From positions 124,001 to 188,000 of the forward strand of contig JACKQC010000003.1 of NCBI GenBank assembly GCA_024233085.1: a DNA stretch of 64,000 nt. The letters are read 5' to 3'. Both the position numbers and the translations under genes were made by a program. Source of the stretch: Akkermansiaceae bacterium. GTDB taxonomy: Bacteria; Verrucomicrobiota; Verrucomicrobiia; Verrucomicrobiales; DEV007. This document shows, one piece after another, positions 56,796 to 64,000 of this stretch. The notes under the pieces are model-generated. The model did not search any database. It had not been told where the DNA came from and saw nothing but the letters and a program-made list of their open reading frames with translations. Position 1 is the first letter of the stretch. Every line of letters starts with the position of its first letter.

Positions 56796-56836
56796 GACCC
56801 AACAGGGTTGGGTGATCGACTCAACCCTGTTGGGTC
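56796..56836. repeat. CAACAGGG palindromic repeat, locus 9 (near-consensus)
   Basis: GACCCAACAGGGTTGGGT faces ACTCAACCCTGTTGGGTC with a 5-nt gap (GATCG). The best-preserved copy, 33 bp after the PEP-CTERM gene stop. Confidence 0.9.
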
Positions 56837-56976
56837 GGGGCATGAAACGTCGGCGAAGGACGGGCGTCCGTGGCGCGATGACGCCGGCGCCGGTGGCGTG
56901 ATTCGGCGATTTTGCCGTCTCGGAATCGCTCTATCCTTTTCGCAGGCCCCGAAAGCGGCTTTTCACCCTCGCCCGC

Positions 56977-59211
56977 ATGACCACGATCTTTCGCCCCTGG
57001 TCCCGCCTCGTGCCCGGCTTTCTCCTGGCGCTGTCGGCGCCGCTTTTTTCCTCCGCGGAGGAAACGCCGGCCAAGAAGCCGCTGAATTTCGTCAACGACA
57101 TCGTCCCCATCCTGACGAAGGCGGACTGCAACACCGGCGCGTGCCATGCCAAGGCGATCACGGGTCAGCGTGGCTTTCTGCTGTCGCTCCTCGGATTCGA
57201 GCCGGAGCTGGACTATGAACAAATCGTGAAATCGGGCCGGGGACGGCGGGTCTTTCCCCCGGCGCCGGACCAGAGCCTGCTGATGCTGAAAGCGGCGAAC
57301 ATCGTCCCGCACGGCGGCGGCAAGAAGCTGGACCCGGATTCGGAAGGCTATCGCACACTGGTTCGCTGGGTCAGCGAGGGGATGCCCTACGGGGCGGAAA
57401 ACGATCCCAAGCTCGTGGGCATCGACGTCTCGCCCAACCGGAAAACGATGCCGGTGAATGCCTCGCAGGCGCTGAAGGTCACGGCCCGCTACTCGGACGG
57501 CAGCACGAGGGACGTCACCGGCATGGCGCTCTACGAGGCGAATGACCGCAACATGGCGGAGGCGTCGGGGACAGGCCTGGTGAAGACGCTCGACCTGCCG
57601 GGCAATGTGGCGGTGATGGTACGGTATTCGGGGTTTGTCTCGGTGTTCAACATTGCGATCCCGCTCGGCGCTCCGGTGGATACCCTGCCGCCAGCCAAGA
57701 ATTTCATCGACGAGTTGGTCTTCGCGAACCTGAAGACGCTGGGAATTCCCCCCTCACCGGCATGCGACGACGAGACCTTCCTGCGGCGGGTCTCGCTCGA
57801 CATCGGGGGCCGGCTACCGACGGTCGAGGAGACGAAGGCCTTTCTGGAAAGCCAGGATCCGAAGAAGCGCGACCTGGCCATTGAGTCGCTATTGAACAGC
57901 CCGGACTACGCCGACTTCTTCGCGAACAAGTGGACGGCGCTGCTGAAAAACCGGCGCGAGGACAAGGCGGACATCATGGCGAACTTCGCCTTCCATGCCT
58001 GGATGCGCGACAGCCTGCTGGCCAATGTGCCCTATGACGAGATCGTGCGGCAGGTGCTGGGTGCGACGGGCACGATCGTGTCGAATCCGCCGGTGGCTTG
58101 GTACAAGCGGGTCAAGGAACCGAACCAGCAGCTCGAGGACGTGGCCCAACTCTTCCTCGGCGTGCGGATGCAGTGCGCGCAATGCCATCACCATCCTTTC
58201 GAGCGCTGGAGCCAGAACGATTACTACGCGCTGTCGGCCTTTTTCAGTCAGGTGGGCCGCAAACCGACGGCCGTCGCGGGCGAGGACCTGATCTTCCACA
58301 AGCGCGGCATCGCCGAGGTGGAAAACAAGAAGACCGGCGACAAGGTCCGTCCCGCCGGCCTCGGCCAGGCGCCGCCGGAGATTTCGCCGGACGAGGATCC
58401 CCGGCTTACGCTGGCGGACTGGATGGCGGAGAAGTCGAATCCCTTCTTCGCCACCGTGCTGGTGAACCGCTACTGGAAGCACTTCTTCAAGCGCGGCCTC
58501 GTCGAGCCCGAGGACGACCTGCGCGACACGAACCCGGCGACGAACCCGGAATTGCTGGCCGCGCTGTCGAAATATTTCATCGAGAGCGGCTTCGACCTGA
58601 AGGCCGTGGTGCGGGTCATCGCCCAGAGCCAAACCTACCAGCTCAGCGAGCAGCCGAACGAACACAACGCGGTCGATCACCAGAATTTCTCGCACTTTTA
58701 CCCGAAGCGCCTGCCGGCCGAGGTCCTGCTGGACGCGATCGACGGGCTCACGGAGGCGAAAACGGACTTTCCCGATCTGCCGCCCGGGACGCGGGCCATC
58801 GCCCTGCCGGACAATAGCTACAACAAGTCGTCGGCGTTTCTCAAGGTGTTCGGCCGTCCCGAGGGCGCGAGCGTCTGCGAATGCGAGCGGGTCCAGGGAT
58901 CGAGTCTGGCCCAGAGCCTGCACCTGATGAATTCCACCGACGTGAAGGGCAAGCTCGCCGTCGCAAACGGCCGGGCGGACCGCCTGTCCAAGCCGGAGGT
59001 GCCGGTGATGGACGGAATTCGCGAGATCTACCAGACCGCCTTCGGCCGCGAACCGACCGGCGAGGAATTGAGCATCGCCGAGGATTTCCTGGTGAAACCG
59101 CGCACCGATGCCGAAGGCAAGGCGGTCGATCCCGCCAGGGCGAAACGCCAGGCCTACGAGGACCTCCTCTGGGCGATCATGAACACGAAGGAATTTCTCT
59201 ATAACCACTGA
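56977..59211 (+). CDS. DUF1549/DUF1553 protein with cytochrome c-like motifs
   Basis: 744 residues. Signal peptide, then VPILTKADCNTGACHAKAITGQRGFLLSLLGFEPELDYE, typical of the N-terminal haem-like segment of these proteins (about 40-80), a Big2-like Ig domain (KTMPVNASQALKVTARYSDGSTRDVTGMALYE), DUF1549 with MQCAQCHHHPFERW (a CxxCH site) and DUF1553 (LADWMAEKSNPFFATVLVNRYWKHFF). The family is abundant in Planctomycetes and Verrucomicrobiota; function not established. First of a three-gene unit. Confidence 0.92.
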   Translation: MTTIFRPWSRLVPGFLLALSAPLFSSAEETPAKKPLNFVNDIVPILTKADCNTGACHAKAITGQRGFLLSLLGFEPELDYEQIVKSGRGRRVFPPAPDQSLLMLKAANIVPHGGGKKLDPDSEGYRTLVRWVSEGMPYGAENDPKLVGIDVSPNRKTMPVNASQALKVTARYSDGSTRDVTGMALYEANDRNMAEASGTGLVKTLDLPGNVAVMVRYSGFVSVFNIAIPLGAPVDTLPPAKNFIDELVFANLKTLGIPPSPACDDETFLRRVSLDIGGRLPTVEETKAFLESQDPKKRDLAIESLLNSPDYADFFANKWTALLKNRREDKADIMANFAFHAWMRDSLLANVPYDEIVRQVLGATGTIVSNPPVAWYKRVKEPNQQLEDVAQLFLGVRMQCAQCHHHPFERWSQNDYYALSAFFSQVGRKPTAVAGEDLIFHKRGIAEVENKKTGDKVRPAGLGQAPPEISPDEDPRLTLADWMAEKSNPFFATVLVNRYWKHFFKRGLVEPEDDLRDTNPATNPELLAALSKYFIESGFDLKAVVRVIAQSQTYQLSEQPNEHNAVDHQNFSHFYPKRLPAEVLLDAIDGLTEAKTDFPDLPPGTRAIALPDNSYNKSSAFLKVFGRPEGASVCECERVQGSSLAQSLHLMNSTDVKGKLAVANGRADRLSKPEVPVMDGIREIYQTAFGREPTGEELSIAEDFLVKPRTDAEGKAVDPARAKRQAYEDLLWAIMNTKEFLYNH

Positions 59212-59236
59212 CCTCCGAATCGTCGCCTCACTCGTC

Positions 59237-61513
59237 ATGTCCCGATCCCGTCTTTTTGCTTCGCTGATTGGTTTGGCCACCCTTTGGGTGGCCGATTCCG
59301 CGCTGGCCCAGTTGGTCGTGCTGCCCGCGCCTCGCCTGCTCACCACCATGCCAATGGGGGGACAGGCCGGATCGACCGTGGATGTCGCGATCACGGGAGA
59401 AAACCTCGAGGAGGTGAGCGACCTCGTCTTTTCCACGCCGAAAATCACCGCCAAGCCGAAGATGGGAGAGGACGGGAAGCGGATCGACAACCAGTTTGTC
59501 GTCACGATCGCCAAGGACACGCCCGCCGGAGTCTATGACGCCCGGGTGAAGTCGCGCCTCGGCATTTCCGCGGCGCGGGCCTTCTCGGTGGGAACCCTTC
59601 CGGAGGTGACGCGTTCCCAGCCCAATCAATCCATCGAGACGGCGCTGAAGCTCGCGGTCAATTCGATCTGCAACGCGGCGATGACGAAGCGGGCGGTCGA
59701 TTTCTATTCTTTCGAGGGCAAGAAAGGCCAGCGTGTCGCGGTGGACTGTGCCGCGGCCGGGATCGACTCGAAGCTGACGCCGGTGGTGATCATCGCCGAC
59801 GCCAAAGGAAGCGACCTGCTGGTGAACCGCACCGGAGGCGTGATCGACTTCGTCCCGCCCGCCGACGGAACCTACCTCGTCAAGGTGAACGACCTCACCT
59901 ACCAGGGCGGTGAACGGCATTTCTATCGGCTCGCGCTCCGCGAGGTGGCCGGCGACGGTCCCGCGCCGCGTCAGCCAGCGACGACTCGGGTCAGCGCCAT
60001 GTCCTGGCCGCCGGCGGGCCTGGCGGAAAACGCGGCGGCTTCCGAAAAGGAACCCAATGACCGCGGAAAGGAGGCGGAAAAGGTCACGCTGCCCTGTGAC
60101 CTGTCCGGGCGGTTTTTTCCCGCCGCGGACGTCGACACCTACGAGTTCGAGGCGAAAAAGGGCGAGGTCTGGTGGGTCGAGGTGGCCTCGGAACGCCTCG
60201 GGTTTCCGACCGATCCCTTCGTGCTCGTCCAGCAGGTGAAGACCGAGGGCGGCAAGGAAACATTGGCCGACGTGGCCGAGCTTTACGACATCGACAGCCC
60301 GGTGAAGGTGTCGAGCAACGGCTACTCCTACGACGGTCCTCCCTACAACGTGGGTTCCCCGGATGTGCTGGGCAAGGTGGAGATCAAGGAGGATGGCCGC
60401 TATCGCCTCCAGGTGCGCGATTTGTTCGGCGGCACCCGCAACGCCCCCGAGAATGCCTACCGACTCATCGTGAGAAAGGCGGCGCCCGACTTCGCCCTCG
60501 CGGCCTGGGCGGTTCACATGACCCTGCGCAACGGGGACCGCGCTGCCTTTTCCAAGCCGATCGCCCTGCGCGCGGGCGGGGCCATGGTGCTCGAGGTGCT
60601 GGTGGTTCGCCGCGACGGTTTCGACGGCGAGATCGAACTGGCCATGGACGGTCTGCCGGCCGGTGTCAGTGCCAGCGGCCTGAAGATTCCCGCCGGAAAG
60701 TCGGTCGGCCACATTGTCGTCAGTGCCGATCCGAAGGCGAAACGCGCCGACGCGCTGGCGAAGATTTCGGGACGCGCCACCATCGATGGTAAACCGGTGA
60801 CACGCCCCTGCCGACTCGCCTCGATGGAGTGGCCGGTAAAGGACGCCAAGCAGGAAATCCCGAGTCCGCGCCTTTACGACGACGTGCCCGTGTCGGTCAC
60901 CGACGCCGAACCGTCGCCGCTCACGATCACCGCTGCGGAGAACAAGGTCTGGGAAGCGAAGGCCGGCGAGACGCTGAAGATTCCGCTCAAGGCCGAATGG
61001 CGCGGCGATTTTTCCGGGACCTCGATCAAGCTGAAGGCCTACGGCTCCGGCTTTGAGGGGATGAAGGAGTTCGAAGTGCCGGTGAAGACGACCGCTGCCG
61101 AGGCGGTTCTCGATCTGGCGGCGTTGAAGACGCCTCCGGGCGACTACACCATCGCCCTCTACGGCAGCGCGGTGGCGAAGTATTCCTACAATCCCGAGGC
61201 CGTGAAGGCCGCCGAAGAGGCGAAGAAGAAGGCGGAAGCCGAGGCCGCCGCCGCGGCTGAGGAAGCCAAGAAACTGGCCGCCGACGCCGCCAACGCGCCC
61301 GCGGACCAGAAGCCGAAAATGACGGCCGCCGCGAAGGAAGCCACGGAGAAACAGAAGGAGGCGGAAGCCGTCATGGCCAAGGCGGACAAGGAAGTGAAAG
61401 CCGCCACCGCCGCCGCCGCTCCGAAGGACATTGTGGACATTTACGTTTCCGCGCCGATTCGCGTGTCGGTGAAGCCGGCCGACGCCGCGGTGGCCACCAA
61501 CGAAAAGAAGTAA
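59237..61513 (+). CDS. secreted multidomain protein with PPC-like domains and Lys/Ala coiled coil
   Basis: 758 residues. Signal peptide ending ADSALAQ. Ig/IPT-like domain (GGQAGSTVDVAITGENLEEVSDLVF), then PPC-type beta sandwiches (DFYSFEGKKGQRVAVDCAAAGIDSKL; VDTYEFEAKKGEVWWVEVASERLGF). Residues about 655-735 are an Ala/Lys/Glu-rich helix (EEAKKKAEAEAAAAAEEAKK), then IVDIYVSAPIRVSV. Standard companion of DUF1549/1553 and cytochrome-WD40 proteins. Starts 25 bp after the preceding gene. Confidence 0.85.
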   Translation: MSRSRLFASLIGLATLWVADSALAQLVVLPAPRLLTTMPMGGQAGSTVDVAITGENLEEVSDLVFSTPKITAKPKMGEDGKRIDNQFVVTIAKDTPAGVYDARVKSRLGISAARAFSVGTLPEVTRSQPNQSIETALKLAVNSICNAAMTKRAVDFYSFEGKKGQRVAVDCAAAGIDSKLTPVVIIADAKGSDLLVNRTGGVIDFVPPADGTYLVKVNDLTYQGGERHFYRLALREVAGDGPAPRQPATTRVSAMSWPPAGLAENAAASEKEPNDRGKEAEKVTLPCDLSGRFFPAADVDTYEFEAKKGEVWWVEVASERLGFPTDPFVLVQQVKTEGGKETLADVAELYDIDSPVKVSSNGYSYDGPPYNVGSPDVLGKVEIKEDGRYRLQVRDLFGGTRNAPENAYRLIVRKAAPDFALAAWAVHMTLRNGDRAAFSKPIALRAGGAMVLEVLVVRRDGFDGEIELAMDGLPAGVSASGLKIPAGKSVGHIVVSADPKAKRADALAKISGRATIDGKPVTRPCRLASMEWPVKDAKQEIPSPRLYDDVPVSVTDAEPSPLTITAAENKVWEAKAGETLKIPLKAEWRGDFSGTSIKLKAYGSGFEGMKEFEVPVKTTAAEAVLDLAALKTPPGDYTIALYGSAVAKYSYNPEAVKAAEEAKKKAEAEAAAAAEEAKKLAADAANAPADQKPKMTAAAKEATEKQKEAEAVMAKADKEVKAATAAAAPKDIVDIYVSAPIRVSVKPADAAVATNEKK

Positions 61514-61514
61514 G

Positions 61515-63845
61515 ATGAAACCCTTTCGTTCCTGTTTCGGTTTCCTCGCCGGGATCGCCTTGGCGGTCGCGGGTTCCGCGTCCGCCTCGCCGGAATCGCC
61601 CGACTTTTACCAGGATGTGTATCCCTTCCTGAAAGCGAATTGCATTGCCTGCCACAACAAGACGACCACTAAGGCCGGGCTCAACATGGAGACCCCGGCG
61701 CTGATGATCAAAGGCGGCGACACCGGCCCGAGCATCGTGCCGGGCAAGAGCGGGGACAGCCTGCTGGTGGAGGCCTCGGTTCATTCGCCCGATTTCGAAA
61801 TGCCGCCCCCGAACAACAAGTCGGGTGCGGTGAAACTAACGCCGGAAGAGATCGCCGTGTTGAAGCGCTGGATCGACCAGGGCGCCAAGGCCTCGGTGCA
61901 ACAGGAGCGCCAAGTCACCTGGAAGCCCCTCGCCGTGGGCGTGGACCCGATCTACAGCGTCGCCCTGACCCAGGACGGGCGTTATGCGGCCTGCGGCCGG
62001 TCGAACCGGATTTTCCTTTACGACTTGGCCGAGCGCCGCTTCCTCGGCGAGATCGGCGATCCCGCCGAGCAGGGTGGCTCCGCCCACCGGGCGATGGTGC
62101 AGACGCTGGCCTTCAGTCCCGACGGCACGCGGTTGGCGAGCGGGAGTTACCGGGAGGTGAAGGTTTGGAGGCTCGAGCCCGGCAAGCCCGCGACCGCTTC
62201 ACCTGCCGAGGAGGCGCCGAAGCCGGCCGACGAGGCGCTCGTCAAGAAGATTGCCGAGTCCGGCAAAGTTGGCGTGGCGGTTCACGCGATGTCGCCCGAT
62301 GGCAAGCAGGTCGTCACCGGTTGCGCCGACGGCAGCGTGCGGGTGTGGGATGCCGCATCCGCCAAGGCGGTGGCCGAATTGCGCGGCAGCGTGGCGACCA
62401 CGAAAACGATGGCTGGACTGGAATGGACCGTTGCCCGCGAGTCGCTGGAGCAGGCCTTTCAAAAGACAGAGGTGACCCGGATCGAGGCCCAGAACAAGGC
62501 CCTCGACGAGCTGCTCAAGAAGGCCAACGACGCCATCGTGGCGATGAAGAAGGTGCTGCCGGAAAAGCAGAAAGACGTGAAGCCGGCCCAGGACGCAAAG
62601 GCCGCCCAACAGAAGGCCGTCGATGAGGTCCGCGCACAGATCGCCAAGGCGCCGGACGGAAAACCCGACGCGGCGCTCGAAAAGCAACTCAAGGATGCCC
62701 TCGAAAAGCTCGCGCCCCTGGCGATGAAGGAAACGTCCGCCCTCGCCGCGGTGTCGGCCGCCGAAAGCAACGTCAAGGACGCCGAGGCCGACGTGAAACG
62801 CATCTCCGATTCCAAGGCAAAGAACGCCAAGGATCTCGCCGCCGCCAATGCCGCCATCGAGACGGCCAAAAAATCGCAGGACAAGGCGACGGCCGATCTT
62901 GCCGCCGCGAAACAGGCCTTGGCCAAACCCACCGCCAAACCGGTCGCGGTGGCGCTTTCGTCCAACGGACAGCGCGCCGCCGCCGTGTTCGATGACGGAA
63001 GGCTCACCGAGTGGGCCATCGCCACCGGCACGCCGATCGCGGAGACCGCCGGCGCCGCGGCACCGTCCGCCACGCTGGCCGCTTCGAAGGCGGGCGGCTT
63101 CGTTGCCACGATGCCGGACGGAAAGACGCTGGCCACCGCCGGGAATTCCCCATGGAAGTGGGAGCGCACCCTCGGCGGCGAGAAGGATCACAGCCTGTTC
63201 GCCGACCGCGTCAATGCCGTGAAGTTCAGTCCGGATGGGAAGTTCCTGGCCACGGGCGGCGGTGAACCCTCTCGCTCCGGCGACGTGACCCTGTTCGATC
63301 TCGCCACCGGCAAGGCGACGGCGACGTGGAAAGATCTCCACGATGACATCGTGATGAGCCTCGATTTTTCGCCGGACGGCAAACGCCTCGCCACCGGAGC
63401 CGCCGACAAGATCGCCCGGGTGATCGAGGTCGCCACGGGCAAGCAGGTCAATCTGCTCGAGGGCCACACCCACTACGTGATGGGCGTCGCTTTTCGGGCC
63501 GATGGCCGGGTGCTGGCCACCGCCGGGGCGGACGGGGTCGTCAATTCCTGGAATATGATTCTTGGTGAGTTGAAAAAGAAAATCGAGGGCTGGGCCAAGG
63601 AGGTCACCTCGCTGCAGTTCATCGGCGCCACCAACCAGATTGTCACTTCGGCCGGCGACAACCGCGTTCGGATCGTGAACGACGATGGCGGCGAGGTTCG
63701 CACCATCGCCGGACTCCCCGATTTCATGCAATCCGCCGCCAGCACGCCGAACGGCGCCATGCTCGTGGGCGGCGGCGAGGACAGCACCCTGCGCGTCTGG
63801 AACGGCACCGACGGCAAGGAACTCGCCGCTTTTGCCGCGAAATAG
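61515..63845 (+). CDS. cytochrome c-like (PSCyt1) WD40 protein with coiled-coil insert
   Basis: 776 residues. Signal peptide, then haem motif CIACH in FLKANCIACHNKTTTKAGLNME with EMPPPNNK ahead of the second ligand region, WD40 blades (TLAFSPDGTRLASGSYREVKVW; AVHAMSPDGKQVVTGCADGSVRVWD), a coiled coil at about 290-475 (QNKALDELLKKANDAIVAMKKVL; AAAESNVKDAEADVKRISDSKAKNAKDL), then more blades to the end. One base separates it from the previous gene's stop. Probably an envelope scaffold; electron transfer is possible but not shown. Confidence 0.9.
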   Translation: MKPFRSCFGFLAGIALAVAGSASASPESPDFYQDVYPFLKANCIACHNKTTTKAGLNMETPALMIKGGDTGPSIVPGKSGDSLLVEASVHSPDFEMPPPNNKSGAVKLTPEEIAVLKRWIDQGAKASVQQERQVTWKPLAVGVDPIYSVALTQDGRYAACGRSNRIFLYDLAERRFLGEIGDPAEQGGSAHRAMVQTLAFSPDGTRLASGSYREVKVWRLEPGKPATASPAEEAPKPADEALVKKIAESGKVGVAVHAMSPDGKQVVTGCADGSVRVWDAASAKAVAELRGSVATTKTMAGLEWTVARESLEQAFQKTEVTRIEAQNKALDELLKKANDAIVAMKKVLPEKQKDVKPAQDAKAAQQKAVDEVRAQIAKAPDGKPDAALEKQLKDALEKLAPLAMKETSALAAVSAAESNVKDAEADVKRISDSKAKNAKDLAAANAAIETAKKSQDKATADLAAAKQALAKPTAKPVAVALSSNGQRAAAVFDDGRLTEWAIATGTPIAETAGAAAPSATLAASKAGGFVATMPDGKTLATAGNSPWKWERTLGGEKDHSLFADRVNAVKFSPDGKFLATGGGEPSRSGDVTLFDLATGKATATWKDLHDDIVMSLDFSPDGKRLATGAADKIARVIEVATGKQVNLLEGHTHYVMGVAFRADGRVLATAGADGVVNSWNMILGELKKKIEGWAKEVTSLQFIGATNQIVTSAGDNRVRIVNDDGGEVRTIAGLPDFMQSAASTPNGAMLVGGGEDSTLRVWNGTDGKELAAFAAK

Positions 63846-63865
63846 GCGACCGCTCACCGATTGAA

Positions 63866-63935
63866 ACCACGAAGGAACACGAACGAACACGAATGTTTTT
63901 TGAACCGCGAATGAACGCGGATTTACGCGAATGTT
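63866..63935. repeat. CCACGAA/ACACGAA intergenic repeat
   Basis: AACCACGAAGGAACACGAAC and following ACACGAATG, then CCGCGAATGAACGCGGA. The same ACCACGAA...ACACGAA motif forms both ends of the element at 26917-27322. The rest of the stretch to 64000 shows nothing recognisable. Confidence 0.6.
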
Positions 63936-64000
63936 TTCCTGATTAGCCCGAAGAAACTTCCGATTACTGAATACTGGTTTCTGATCACCGATTACTTCTC

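Overview
The window is GC-rich, densely coded DNA that fits a member of the Verrucomicrobiota (PVC superphylum). This rests on gene content, not on a database search: secreted sulfatases, a PEP-CTERM protein, a DUF1549/DUF1553 protein beside a cytochrome c-like domain fused to WD40 repeats, SHD1-domain proteins, a GYF_2 protein, and an mcsA-mcsB-clpC operon. Few genes have a clear Shine-Dalgarno sequence.

Layout. 1-10.3 kb: a sulfatase cut by the window edge, small secreted proteins, a TPR-like/thioredoxin-fold exported protein, an alpha/beta hydrolase, tRNA-Val(GAC), a glycosyltransferase-like gene, a 42-bp hairpin repeat array, a GYF_2 membrane protein, IspH and an L,D-transpeptidase. 10.4-21.4 kb: a C39-like lipoprotein, a small secreted protein, a LolD-type ATPase, IlvE, the protein-arginine phosphorylation operon mcsA-mcsB-clpC, gmd-fcl for GDP-L-fucose, a sialidase-like protein and a DUF2237 protein. 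21.5-29 kb: tRNA-Ser(TGA) with a duplicated 3' end, a DUF2868/DUF3482 GTPase pair, hflK-hflC, a composite hairpin element, a TrmA/RlmCD-type RNA methyltransferase and a DUF971 protein. 29.0-33.0 kb: a segment bounded by a perfect 35-bp direct repeat, carrying a four-gene minus-strand operon (PTYDSG-repeat lipoprotein, solenoid-like protein, small membrane protein, HTTM membrane protein). 33.0-51.2 kb: PQQ-like propeller, pyruvate kinase, a second sulfatase, SGNH hydrolase, GT2, FAD protein, lactonase, SHD1-double-HMA protein, HAD phosphatase, NHL protein, POT transporter, ABCG-type transporter and AsmA-like protein. 51.3-55.7 kb: sulfate activation and reduction (cysH, cysC, cysD, cysN) with a four-helix-bundle gene inserted between cysD and cysN. 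55.9-63.8 kb: a PEP-CTERM protein and a three-gene cassette typical of Planctomycetes and Verrucomicrobia.

The strongest unexplained signal is an interspersed palindromic repeat with core ACCCAACAGGGTTGGGT. It occurs at nine loci, usually as two units about 5 nt apart. Most copies are intergenic, but some lie in coding sequence: two encode an in-frame internal TQQGMV segment, one forms the C-terminal tail of a protein, one supplies a start codon and one a stop codon. The second is the 35-bp-bounded island with its HTTM/repeat-lipoprotein operon, in which the lipoprotein signal peptide appears only if one C is removed from a C5 run. The third is the four-helix-bundle cassette inside the cys operon, bordered by inverted, purine/pyrimidine-biased repeats.
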